A DNA stretch of 64,000 bases from Clostridium sp. (GTDB lineage Bacteria > Bacillota > Clostridia > Lachnospirales > Lachnospiraceae). Numbering within the stretch: the first letter of the stretch is position 1; each line of letters starts with the position of its first letter. The notes beneath the pieces were generated by a model. The model made no database searches. It saw nothing but the letters and a program-made list of their open reading frames with translations, and was not told the DNA's origin. A program made the translations under genes and the position numbers. The stretch is taken from the NCBI GenBank assembly GCA_023664385.1, contig JAMPFU010000001.1, forward strand, positions 110,918-174,917. The letters run 5' to 3'. Shown piece after piece: positions 10,025 through 18,156 of the stretch.

Positions 10025-11216
10025 TTACCCGCCTTCTTCTATCTGCTTTTTTTGTGTTTTGTATATTTTCGGATTGCTTCCTATCAATTCGGATTTTTTT
10101 TGCAAATTCTCTGCTCGGTGGCATGTCATTTCGATTAGCGAAAAAGACACCTTTTTCCTCTAAGGCGTCTACAATTTCTGGATATTGTTCACAAAATTCA
10201 ATCATTTTTTCAACAGCATGCTCTTTCTCATGTTCGCAAATTTCAGAATCTTCTCCTGTTGCTACTACTTCCATTACAATAGCACCCCTATCTGAAATCT
10301 TAACAGAAATTGCGTCACTATCACCAAATTCAAAAACACTTTTTATAGTTCTCTTATCATCCACAGGGAATATAATATCGCTTTGAATCACTTCATGACC
10401 ATATTCCAACATAACTTCACTTATTGTGTCCGAAATATATTTTAATTTTTCTATTTCAGCAGCCTTTTTTCTAAGTTTAGCAATTTCATCTTCTATTTCA
10501 TCTACAGAATGAAATGCATCCATTGTATCTGGCTTGTGACCAAATGTTTCACAGTAGCAGACATATTCATCATAAAAGTCCATAAATTCATGATACTTTT
10601 TCTTTGAAATAAAAACAAAAGTACTTAAATCCTTTACCGAATCATCTATATTTTTCTTTAATTCTCCTCTCTCAATCGAATTAAGCAACATCTCACAATT
10701 ATGTTGTATTTTTTCCTTATCTCTCTTTAATAAACAAACCTCATTCATAAAGGAATATAGCTGTTTTTTTTGCTTTTCCTTTTCGTAATCCTCAAACGAA
10801 GCATTTAATATAATTCCCTTTTTTTCCACAGTGGAATGTGCTATTTTTTCGGCAACCACAGTTTCACCAAATTTTCGTTTCAACTCGCAAGCAACAGACT
10901 TCATTTTTTTCAACATCGTCGTTAATTCTTCGATTTTTCTCTTTAGTTCATCTGCATCTCCACTCAAGTCAATTTTCAATTGTTCAACATATAACATCAA
11001 TTTTTTTATTTCATCAGAATAAAAAGAAACATTATCTCTCACACTTGAACTGATTTCTATATCAAGTTCTTGTATTTCAGTAACTATTTTAAAAAGTTCA
11101 TCTCTTACAATCTTTCTCTTATTTTTTAGCTCATCAACTTTTTTTATACGTTCTTTTTCCAGCTCAATTTTTTTTTGTTCTGCCAGCTCGGCAGCACTAT
11201 ATTTTGGTCCACTCAT
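9993..11216 (-). CDS. Coiled-coil protein with N-terminal MSGPKYS motif
   Basis: 407 residues, starting MSGPKYSAAELAEQKK. Most of the protein is Lys/Glu-rich helix suited to coiled-coil formation (about residues 5-130 and 140-260). The C-terminal part has a compact-looking stretch (QSDIIFPVDDKRTIKSVFEFGDSDAISVKISDRGAIVMEVV) and a basic tail. I do not recognise a family. No signal peptide or membrane segment. It lies in the middle of the signalling operon, overlapping the FHA gene by 32 nt, and is a candidate structural or scaffold component and a possible kinase substrate; that role is inference. Confidence 0.8.
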   Translation of the reverse strand: MSGPKYSAAELAEQKKIELEKERIKKVDELKNKRKIVRDELFKIVTEIQELDIEISSSVRDNVSFYSDEIKKLMLYVEQLKIDLSGDADELKRKIEELTTMLKKMKSVACELKRKFGETVVAEKIAHSTVEKKGIILNASFEDYEKEKQKKQLYSFMNEVCLLKRDKEKIQHNCEMLLNSIERGELKKNIDDSVKDLSTFVFISKKKYHEFMDFYDEYVCYCETFGHKPDTMDAFHSVDEIEDEIAKLRKKAAEIEKLKYISDTISEVMLEYGHEVIQSDIIFPVDDKRTIKSVFEFGDSDAISVKISDRGAIVMEVVATGEDSEICEHEKEHAVEKMIEFCEQYPEIVDALEEKGVFFANRNDMPPSREFAKKIRIDRKQSENIQNTKKADRRRRVNGKNYKSSNL

Positions 11217-11229
11217 TCTGTAACCTCCT

Positions 11230-11690
11230 ATCAGCTATATAAATTCAAAATATTCAAATCTTCTTTTGCTTCCTCTATACCATTATTTATAGCTGCTATC
11301 AGATATGTTTTAACCAAATCATATGAAACCGAAGCCTCCTATCCATTAGTATATGCAACACCTATCATATGCTGTGCAACAGGAAAGCCCTTGTCAGCAG
11401 CAAATTTAATATATTGCGTATCTTTTTCAACATCTTTCAATTCCCCAGATTTGAATGGACAGTTACGTAATTTTGCCCAAAGTAGTAGTCACTTTTTTCA
11501 CTACCGTATGAAATAGCTTGCATATGGCAATATAATCTTTTTATCAAATTCTTAGGAATTCCTCCTTATTCGACTCCATACTCATACAGAGTAGCAAGAT
11601 TTAACATTCCTTACAAACCATTATAAACCATTTTTATTACTCTTTTTCCATACTCAATATGGGCATTTCTAATTCCGTATCTAAATAGTC
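11230..11690 (-). pseudogene. Decayed SEL1/TPR-like repeat gene
   Basis: Between two intact operon genes, the minus strand has fragments of SEL1-type repeats broken by stops and frame changes. Readable pieces are LATLYEYGVE, then a stop, NLIKRLYCHMQAISYGSEKSDYYFGQNY, and in another frame KDTQYIKFAADKGFPVAQHMIGVAYTNG, then a stop and DLVKTYLIAAINNGIEEAKEDLNILNLYS. The A..G...A...LG.Y.NG spacing is that of SEL1 repeats. The last stop lies just before the ribosome site of the coiled-coil gene. I see no intact reading frame, so this is a remnant of one operon gene. Boundaries are approximate. Confidence 0.75.
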
Positions 11691-11710
11691 CAAATTAACC
11701 ACCTTTTATT

Positions 11711-12763
11711 CTAAATCAAACTATTAAATGCTTCATATACTGCCTGATGCCATGACATTTCTTTATTGTACGCTTCTTCATCAGGTCTTCCTCCTGTAAA
11801 GAATTTCATTTTTGAAATGAACCCAACTCGATCAAAATCTCCACTTAATACAGTGTTATACTCATTCATTTCCTTAAATGCTTTACTTGAACCAATAAAA
11901 AAGAATCTTACTCCATCATTCATAAACACAAACAGTTCATCGCAATACTGTTGTGGTGGATTCGGATGAGACACTTTTAAAGCTCTAAGCACTGTCTTAT
12001 TAAGTAATCCCCCACCCTTTGATGCATCATTTTGTTCAACCATTGCAAAAAACGTGTTCATAAAGCCTCCCGATGTTAAGCTAGTAACAGATACTAAAAC
12101 AGGAATTCCTCTCATCCTGCACTCTGCCTCTAAGCACCTTTCTACTTCTCTTACAGAAATCTCCATCATGTTAGAAATACCTATAGGCTCTGCAAATTCA
12201 CTTCCTAAATCATTCAATAAATAACCTGGTTCAATAATTTCTGATGCAAAAGAAAAGTGAGAAATTTTTATTTTATTATCGACTGTTTTTTCCTGTTCAG
12301 TTATTACATTTTCAAAAAGCATCGTATTTTGAGCCTCATCGCAACCATACTTTGAGGCAATATCAAAATAATAATGACTCTTATCTTTTTCACTGTTTTT
12401 TAAAATTGAAGCATACTCTAAAGCCAAATAACCTATTCCTGCTTTAATAGTTTCATCTATATAATCTTCTATTATGCTTCTTTTCTCTTCCCAATTAGCC
12501 TTCTTAAGATATATTTTCGCTACAGCAGAGACCGCATAAACATTTCCCTCGTCAGCCAAACTAACAACTTTATCACTATATTCATCACCTTTCTCTGCGA
12601 AGCGAACCCAATAATCTGTCAAAATTTTCCAATGCATTTGAAGATTTGATGTAATAATAGAATTATCAAATAAACTGCTGAATCGAGAATCATCTTCATC
12701 ATATTTCCACTTGTATGATAAATCATTAACATACTTAATTTCATCTTCTAATAATTTAATCAT
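11711..12763 (-). CDS. Unknown protein with SEL1-like N-terminal half
   Basis: 350 residues. About residues 60-150 are helical with SEL1/TPR-like composition (NVYAVSAVAKIYLKKANW, then YLALEYASILKNSEKDKSHYYFDIASKYGCDEA). The C-terminal 180 residues are different: ISVREVERCLEAECRMRGIPV and a strand-rich region (YCDELFVFMNDGVRFFFIGSSKAF). I do not recognise that part. No signal peptide or membrane helix. It overlaps the upstream PH-like gene by 4 nt (ATGA) and precedes the decayed SEL1 gene, to which its own repeats may be related by duplication. Confidence 0.75.
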   Translation of the reverse strand: MIKLLEDEIKYVNDLSYKWKYDEDDSRFSSLFDNSIITSNLQMHWKILTDYWVRFAEKGDEYSDKVVSLADEGNVYAVSAVAKIYLKKANWEEKRSIIEDYIDETIKAGIGYLALEYASILKNSEKDKSHYYFDIASKYGCDEAQNTMLFENVITEQEKTVDNKIKISHFSFASEIIEPGYLLNDLGSEFAEPIGISNMMEISVREVERCLEAECRMRGIPVLVSVTSLTSGGFMNTFFAMVEQNDASKGGGLLNKTVLRALKVSHPNPPQQYCDELFVFMNDGVRFFFIGSSKAFKEMNEYNTVLSGDFDRVGFISKMKFFTGGRPDEEAYNKEMSWHQAVYEAFNSLI

Positions 12764-13440
12764 TGCATTTCCTCATTATTCTTTATATTAATGACCTGTG
12801 CTATTCTATTTAAATAATCTTTTATCACACCTTGACCAACTCTCGCAGTTAATCTTTGTCCCGAACTCATCACAAAAAAAATTTCATCATTAATGCCTGA
12901 AACGCCGTAGGAACTGATATCATTAATGCTTGCACAAGTGGTGTCAACCAACGGAAAAATTGAAGAAATACTATTAATAATAATTCTTCTGTCCGTCACA
13001 AATAGTCTACCAATCAATCCTTCTTTTACTATTTCTTTATTCTCATCGCTTAAACTTGAATAGCTTCTTTCATCAATTTTCAAAAATGTATAGAAAAATA
13101 ATTCTACTTTTTCCTCCCCCTCTACAATTAATTCTACGGGATTAATCCCGGTAACAGGCATATTAATAAGATTAAATATTTCAGAATTAAATAAATCTAC
13201 CAATTCATCAACATCTTTTTGCATGCAGAGACTTATTTCACTTTCAATTTGCTCTTTATAGTTGTTCATTTCTTCTATTTTCTTTAATGCAATTTGTACA
13301 TTAGACTCTGATAGCTCATATCTTTTTTCTTTAAGATATTCAATAGCCTCCGCTCTAGATGCCTGTCCTCCAACAGCCCCATTTTCCCTTGATATCCGCA
13401 TTTTAGCTAAATTATTTACCAAATATTCTTTAAAATCCAT
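12760..13440 (-). CDS. PH-like domain protein, first gene of the signalling operon
   Basis: 226 residues. The N-terminal half is helical. The C-terminal part (about residues 125-215) resembles a bacterial PH/GRAM-like fold: VEKVELFFYTFLKI, GLIGRLFVTDRRIIINS, then ISSYGVSGINDEIFFVMSSGQRLTARV. Such domains bind lipid or protein partners. A GGGAGAG ribosome site lies a few bases before the ATG. It is the first gene after the promoter at 13479-13507. No membrane segment is visible. The PH-like call rests on pattern only, without alignment. Confidence 0.65.
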   Translation of the reverse strand: MDFKEYLVNNLAKMRISRENGAVGGQASRAEAIEYLKEKRYELSESNVQIALKKIEEMNNYKEQIESEISLCMQKDVDELVDLFNSEIFNLINMPVTGINPVELIVEGEEKVELFFYTFLKIDERSYSSLSDENKEIVKEGLIGRLFVTDRRIIINSISSIFPLVDTTCASINDISSYGVSGINDEIFFVMSSGQRLTARVGQGVIKDYLNRIAQVINIKNNEEMQ

Positions 13441-13478
13441 ACCATCTCTCCCTTTTACAATCTTACCCCTATACTAAT

Positions 13479-13507
13479 AAAATACAGCAATTGTTGTATT
13501 TTGTCAA
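13479..13507 (-). promoter_or_regulatory. Promoter of the signalling operon
   Basis: On the minus strand, TTGACA (13502-13507) and TATTTT (13479-13484) are separated by exactly 17 bp. The downstream gene starts about 38 bp further on. The spacer contains a 14-bp near-perfect palindrome, see the next entry, so the promoter is probably repressed by a protein bound there. Confidence 0.75.
13484..13497. promoter_or_regulatory. Candidate XRE operator inside the operon promoter
   Basis: ACAGCAATTGTTGT is a 14-bp palindrome with one mismatched pair. It occupies the spacer between the -35 and -10 boxes of the minus-strand promoter. Its half-site (ACAACAAT) recurs in the second palindrome at 13538-13561, close to the divergent regulator gene. 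Confidence 0.6.
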
Positions 13508-13537
13508 TATAAACACTCTCTTTTAGCGATATTTTTA

Positions 13538-13561
13538 CAACAATAAGTCATTCTATTGTTA
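13538..13561. promoter_or_regulatory. Second candidate XRE operator
   Basis: CAACAATA and TATTGTTA form an inverted repeat (7 of 8 positions match) separated by 8 bp. It lies 40 bp before the XRE start codon and just upstream of a TATACT box at 13567-13572 that could be the -10 of the regulator gene. It shares the CAACAAT half-site with 13484-13497. Confidence 0.55.
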
Positions 13562-13600
13562 CAGAATATACTTTATTATTATATTCAGGAGGTTGATTAT

Positions 13601-13936
13601 ATGCTTTCAGAACAAGGAAAAACAGACATCGGAAAAAGAATCCGTGAGGTTCGTATAGCGAATGATTATACACAGGCAGAATTTGCTGAATGTATAAATA
13701 TTTCTGTTAATTTTTTATCGGAAATAGAAAACGGAAAAAAAGGAATATCATACGAAACACTGTATAACATATGTGATTATTTCACTGTGTCAGCAGACTT
13801 TATTCTTTTTGGACATATTGCAGAAATGAAACCTACTATAAAAATAATAGAGCTGGCAAACAAGCTTTCAACGTCTGAAATCACGGCACTTACAGAATAT
13901 CTGGAGGCACTAAGGAAAATGAAGGATTTACAATAA
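13601..13936 (+). CDS. XRE-family transcriptional regulator
   Basis: 111 residues. The ATG at 13601 is chosen because AGGAGG lies at 13587-13592; an upstream in-frame extension to 13556 lacks one. Residues 8-65 form an XRE helix-turn-helix: IGKRIREVRIANDYTQAEFAE, then ISVNFLSEIENGKKGIS. The C-terminal helix is probably for dimerisation. It is transcribed away from the kinase/FtsK operon, and palindromes in the shared 160-bp gap make it the likely local repressor of both. It ends in a strong terminator shared with the convergent etf operon. Confidence 0.88.
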   Translation: MLSEQGKTDIGKRIREVRIANDYTQAEFAECINISVNFLSEIENGKKGISYETLYNICDYFTVSADFILFGHIAEMKPTIKIIELANKLSTSEITALTEYLEALRKMKDLQ

Positions 13937-14040
13937 AAGAAGGGCTGTCACAGTGAGGATTTGTTGTAAAAATGCAACATAAAAAGAGGGCTTGTCATAG
14001 GTAAACAGCTATAAAGTCTTTCCTGTGACAGCCCTCTTTT
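13937..14040. terminator. Nested terminator between xre and etfA
   Basis: CTGTGACAGCCCT (14022-14034) can pair perfectly with AGGGCTGTCACAG (13941-13953) or imperfectly with AGAGGGCTTGTCATAGG (13985-14001). A T-rich run follows on the plus strand and an A-rich run precedes on the other side, so it can serve both converging genes. The smaller stem TTGTTG/CAACAT lies between. Confidence 0.75.
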
Positions 14041-14099
14041 ATTTTATCGGAAGCTTTTGTGCCAAAGCACCTTCCCAAACAATTTTTATTGCATAAGAT

Positions 14100-15173
14100 T
14101 TACTTTGCAGCCTTCTCAGCCTTGATTGCCTCAGTAAGTGCAGGAACAATCTTGTTTAAGTCTCCAACGACACCGTAGTCAGCTACATCAAATATCGGTG
14201 CGTCTGCATCCTTATTGATGGCTACAATAATGTCTGACTCCTCCATGCCTGCTACGTGCTGGATGGCACCTGAAATACCAATTGCAAAATATACATTTGG
14301 ACGAACGGTCTTTCCTGTCTGTCCAACCTGAAGCTCCTTTGGCTTCCAGCCTGAATCTACAACTGCACGTGAGCATGAAACCTGTCCGCCTATTGCATCT
14401 GCAAGGTCCTCAAGTATCTTGAAGTTCTCTGATGAACCTACACCACGTCCACCTGATACAAGAATCTTAGCGTCCATAATATCCTTAATGTCTGAAACTG
14501 CCTTGGCAACCTCAAGAATTTCAACATATCTGTTGTTTGGCGTAAAGCCAGGATTGTAGTTGATAACCTCTGCCTTAGCGCCTTCTGTCTTGTCAAGCTT
14601 CTGCATAACGCCAGGACGTACCGTTGCCATCTGAGGACGGTTGTCAGGACATGCAATTGTAGCGATTGTGTTACCGCCAAATGCAGGACGAGTCATAAGA
14701 AGCTGGTTGTGCTTCTGCTCCTTTCCAGGAATTGGATTGATTGGGAAATCGCCAATCTCAAGCAATGTACAGTCTGCTGTAAGACCGGTTGCCACTCTTG
14801 CTGAAACAGTAGGACCAAGATCACGGCCGATTGCCGTTGCACCGACCAAAACAATTTCCGGCTTGTATTCATTGATAACTGATGCAAGTGCATGTGCATA
14901 TGGCTCAGTTCTGTAATTTTTAAGCTCAGGGTCGTCAACAACAATAACCCTGTCTGCACCGTAAGCGGCAAGCTCATCTACAAGACCTGAAACCTCAGAG
15001 CCGATTAAAACTGCCGTAACCTGTGCATCTAACTTAGAAGCAAGTCTCTTACCTTCGCCGATAAGCTCGAAGGAAATACCGCTTAATACATTATCTACCT
15101 GCTGTGCAAAGACGAATACGCCCTTGTATTTTTCCATTTCTTCTGCGTTCATTGCGCCCATTTTATTCACCAC
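14100..15173 (-). CDS. etfA: Electron-transfer flavoprotein alpha subunit
   Basis: About 355 residues. The C-terminal FAD domain is clear: [30 protein letters not shown], then [23 protein letters not shown] and [20 protein letters not shown]. With EtfB it hands electrons to butyryl-CoA dehydrogenase and, in anaerobes, bifurcates electrons from NADH to crotonyl-CoA and ferredoxin. It is the last gene of the butyrate operon, 14 nt after etfB. The start is uncertain: GTG codons at 15173 and 15170 sit close behind AAAAGGA, and an ATG at 15161 is further away. Confidence 0.95.
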   Translation of the reverse strand: MVNKMGAMNAEEMEKYKGVFVFAQQVDNVLSGISFELIGEGKRLASKLDAQVTAVLIGSEVSGLVDELAAYGADRVIVVDDPELKNYRTEPYAHALASVINEYKPEIVLVGATAIGRDLGPTVSARVATGLTADCTLLEIGDFPINPIPGKEQKHNQLLMTRPAFGGNTIATIACPDNRPQMATVRPGVMQKLDKTEGAKAEVINYNPGFTPNNRYVEILEVAKAVSDIKDIMDAKILVSGGRGVGSSENFKILEDLADAIGGQVSCSRAVVDSGWKPKELQVGQTGKTVRPNVYFAIGISGAIQHVAGMEESDIIVAINKDADAPIFDVADYGVVGDLNKIVPALTEAIKAEKAAK

Positions 15174-15187
15174 TTTTCCTTTTAAAA

Positions 15188-15967
15188 TTAAATAACATGT
15201 TTATCTTTAAGCTTTCCTACGATATATGCTACCGGATCAGCATCCTCCGGTGCCATTTCGCCCTGACCCTTCTTAACCTTGTCAGATGCCTTGGCAATCT
15301 TTGTAGGCGAACCATTCAAACCGATATTTGAATCGTCAACATCAATAAGATCTGCCCTTCCCAGTGTCGTAATCTCTGACTCAACCGCCTTGAAAATTCC
15401 ACCAGGAGTCATATATCTTGGCTCATTTAATTCTGAAAGAGCTGTGATAAGACATGGCAGCTTGGCTTTAAGCATATGATATCCATCATCATACTGACGC
15501 TTAACAACAATGCTGTCATTTTCTAATTTAATTTCCTGTGCATATGAAATAACCGGAAGTCCAAGATGCTCTGCAATCTGTGGTCCAACCTGTGCAGTAT
15601 CTCCATCAATAGCCTGACGTCCCGTAATAATAAGGTCGTACTCAAGCTTTCTTAAAGCGCCTGCAAGTGTAGTTGATGTAGCCCATGTATCAGCACCACC
15701 AAGCACTCTGTCTGTTACGAGAACACCCTTGTCAGCACCCATTGCTATTGCTTCCTGAAGAACATCTGCTGCCTTTGGAAGTCCCATTGTAAGAACCGTA
15801 ACCTCAGCTCCATATTCATCCTTTAATCTAAGTGCAGCCTCAAGACCAGCCTTATCATCCGGATTCATAATTGTGAGCATTGCTCCTCTATCTAATGTAC
15901 CATCCGGGTTAAACTTAACTCCACCCTTCGTATCAGGTACCTGCTTTATACAAACGACAATTTTCAC
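15188..15967 (-). CDS. etfB: Electron-transfer flavoprotein beta subunit
   Basis: 259 residues, standard length, starting MKIVVCIKQVPDT as EtfB proteins do. It contains NPDDKAGLEAALRLKDEYGAEVTVLTMG and DLIITGRQAIDGDTAQVGPQIAEHLG, the nucleotide-binding core. It forms the heterodimer with EtfA that couples to Bcd. Position between bcd and etfA with 13- and 14-nt gaps shows co-translation of the Bcd/EtfAB complex, which in clostridia drives flavin-based electron bifurcation. Cytosolic. No anomalies seen. Confidence 0.96.
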   Translation of the reverse strand: MKIVVCIKQVPDTKGGVKFNPDGTLDRGAMLTIMNPDDKAGLEAALRLKDEYGAEVTVLTMGLPKAADVLQEAIAMGADKGVLVTDRVLGGADTWATSTTLAGALRKLEYDLIITGRQAIDGDTAQVGPQIAEHLGLPVISYAQEIKLENDSIVVKRQYDDGYHMLKAKLPCLITALSELNEPRYMTPGGIFKAVESEITTLGRADLIDVDDSNIGLNGSPTKIAKASDKVKKGQGEMAPEDADPVAYIVGKLKDKHVI

Positions 15968-15980
15968 GTTAAGTACCTCC

Positions 15981-17147
15981 TTAATTTAAGATGTTAGCAG
16001 AGATAACCATACGCTGTACTTCTGAAGTACCCTCGTAAATCTCTGTAATCTTAGCATCACGCATCATACGCTCTACGTCATATTCCTTGATGTAACCGTA
16101 TCCACCATGTAACTGAACACACTTCGTTGTCACTTCCATGGCAACCTCTGCTGCATACAGCTTAGCCATAGCAGCCTCAACTGAATAGGAAGTCTTGTGA
16201 TCCTGCTGATACTGTGCCTTCTTCATTGCAGCCTTATATACAAGAAGCTTTGCAGCCTCAACCTTTGTAGCAAGGTCAGCAAGAACAAACTGTGTATTTT
16301 GGAACTGTGCAATTGTTCTGCCGAACTGCTTTCTTTCCTTAACATAGTTGATTGTAGTCTCAAGTGCGCCCTCTGCAAGACCAAGTGCCTGTGCCGCAAT
16401 ACCGATACGTCCTCCGTCAAGGGTATGCATGGCAATTCCAAAGCCCTTGCCCTTTTGTCCAAGCAGGTTATCCTTTGGAATACGGCAGTCAGTGAAAATA
16501 AGCTCGTAGGTAGATGATGCGCATATACCCATCTTATTTTCCTTTGTACCAAATGTAAATCCCGGAGTTCCCTTGTCAACGATAAATGCTGAGATTTCCT
16601 TCATCTTTCTTCCACGCTTCTCAACAATTCCGGTAACGGCAATAACGATATATACGTCTGCTTCCTTACCGTTTGTGATAAAGCACTTTGAGCCGTTCAG
16701 TACCCACTCGTCGCCGTCAAGAACAGCCTTTGTCTGCTGTCCCTGTGCATCCGTACCTGCACCAGGCTCAGTAAGTCCGAAAGCACCAAGCTTCTTTCCT
16801 GAAGCAAGGTCAGGAAGGTACTTTGCCTTCTGCTCTGGTGTGCCGTAGGTCTGGATTGGGTCTACGCAAAGTGATGTATGTGCTGACACAATAACACCTG
16901 TCGTACCACAAACCTTTGAAAGCTCCTCAACACACATAACATATGTAAGAGGGTCGCATCCCTGTCCTCCGTCTTCCTTTGCAACAGGAATACCTAAGAA
17001 GCCGTATTTAGCCATTTTTTCTACAGTCTCTCTTGGGAATCTGTGTTCCTCGTCAATTTCCTGAGCAAGAGGCTTAACTTCATTCTGCGCAAATTCCCTG
17101 AAAAGATTTTGCGCCATTTCATACTTCTTGTCTAAAGTGAAATCCAT
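15981..17147 (-). CDS. bcd: Butyryl-CoA dehydrogenase
   Basis: 388 residues. The ATG at 17147 (MDFTLDKKYE) is preferred because GGAGGAAT lies just before it; an open extension to 17237 has no ribosome site. Acyl-CoA dehydrogenase features are complete: FGLTEPGAGTDA, CFITNG, the dimer region YVKERKQFGRTIAQFQ, and the C-terminal catalytic glutamate in EIYEGTSEVQ. It reduces crotonyl-CoA to butyryl-CoA with EtfAB. It follows hbd in the operon. Typical length, no anomalies. Confidence 0.96.
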   Translation of the reverse strand: MDFTLDKKYEMAQNLFREFAQNEVKPLAQEIDEEHRFPRETVEKMAKYGFLGIPVAKEDGGQGCDPLTYVMCVEELSKVCGTTGVIVSAHTSLCVDPIQTYGTPEQKAKYLPDLASGKKLGAFGLTEPGAGTDAQGQQTKAVLDGDEWVLNGSKCFITNGKEADVYIVIAVTGIVEKRGRKMKEISAFIVDKGTPGFTFGTKENKMGICASSTYELIFTDCRIPKDNLLGQKGKGFGIAMHTLDGGRIGIAAQALGLAEGALETTINYVKERKQFGRTIAQFQNTQFVLADLATKVEAAKLLVYKAAMKKAQYQQDHKTSYSVEAAMAKLYAAEVAMEVTTKCVQLHGGYGYIKEYDVERMMRDAKITEIYEGTSEVQRMVISANILN

Positions 17148-17258
17148 TCTAATTATTCCTCCATTACTTATAGTTATAAATCGGAACATCACCGCATTTA
17201 AGCTATGCTTTGTGAAAGCGATGATGCGGTATCTCAAGTTTTTTAAAGCTTGAGTTGG

Positions 17259-18131
17259 TTACTGTGCATCAACCGGTGTTTTTGTGCGGTCAGCATTGTA
17301 TACATAGAAGCCCTTGCCACTCTTAACACCAAGATTTCCGCCGCGAACCATCTTACGGAGCAGAGGACATGCACGATACTTGCTGTCTCCTGTTTCCTTG
17401 TAAAGAACGTCCATAATTGCAAGGCAGATATCAAGACCTACAAAATCACCTAACTCAAGTGGTCCCATAGGATGATTTGCACCAAGCTTCATGGCAGCGT
17501 CAATACCTGCTATATCTGAAACGCCCTCCATCTTAATGAATGCAGCTTCATTAATCATAGGGATTAAGATACGGTTTACTACAAAGCCTGCTGCCTCCTG
17601 AACCTGTACAGGAGTCTTACCGATTTCCTCAGAAATCTTGATAATCTTATCAACCGTCTCCTGTGGAGTGTTTACGCCTGCTATAACCTCAACCAGCTTC
17701 ATTCTGTCAGCAGGATTGAAGAAATGCATACCAATCATAGGACGGGTAAGTCCGTTTCCAATCTCTGTAATAGAAAGGGATGAAGTATTTGAAGCAAATA
17801 TACACTCAGGCTTGCAGATTTTATCGAGCTCTGAAAATGTAGTCTTCTTAACTTCCATATCCTCAAATGCAGCCTCAACGATTAAATCGCAGTCTGCACA
17901 AATGTCCTCCTTAAGACCTGCGGTAATACTTGCAAGGATACCGTCAACTGTCTCCTGTGTCATCTTTCCTTTTTCTACAAGTCTTGCATAGCCCTTGGCA
18001 ATTTTGTCCTTGCCGCCCTCTGCCCATTCCTTCTTGATGTCGCAAAGTGCAACCTCATATCCGTCAACCTGAGCAAATGCCTTAGCAATACCCTGACCCA
18101 TAGTTCCGGCACCAATAACGCCAACTTTCAT
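17259..18131 (-). CDS. hbd: 3-hydroxybutyryl-CoA dehydrogenase
   Basis: 290 residues. The N-terminal Rossmann motif is GVIGAGTMGQGIA. FASNTSSLSITE and GMHFFNPADRMKLVEVI contain the catalytic Ser/His region, and NHPMGPLELGDFVGLD is the C-terminal dimer domain. It reduces acetoacetyl-CoA to 3-hydroxybutyryl-CoA. Gene order thl-crt-hbd-bcd-etfB-etfA on one strand with short gaps makes a single butyrate-forming operon. Confidence 0.96.
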   Translation of the reverse strand: MKVGVIGAGTMGQGIAKAFAQVDGYEVALCDIKKEWAEGGKDKIAKGYARLVEKGKMTQETVDGILASITAGLKEDICADCDLIVEAAFEDMEVKKTTFSELDKICKPECIFASNTSSLSITEIGNGLTRPMIGMHFFNPADRMKLVEVIAGVNTPQETVDKIIKISEEIGKTPVQVQEAAGFVVNRILIPMINEAAFIKMEGVSDIAGIDAAMKLGANHPMGPLELGDFVGLDICLAIMDVLYKETGDSKYRACPLLRKMVRGGNLGVKSGKGFYVYNADRTKTPVDAQ

Positions 18132-18156
18132 TTTTACGTCCTCCTAATATTAATTT

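Noticed and set aside
1..13440. Type VII or type VI secretion locus
   Set aside because: FtsK, FHA and ClpB-like parts exist, but no WXG100, EsaA/EssB, sheath, baseplate or VgrG genes are visible.
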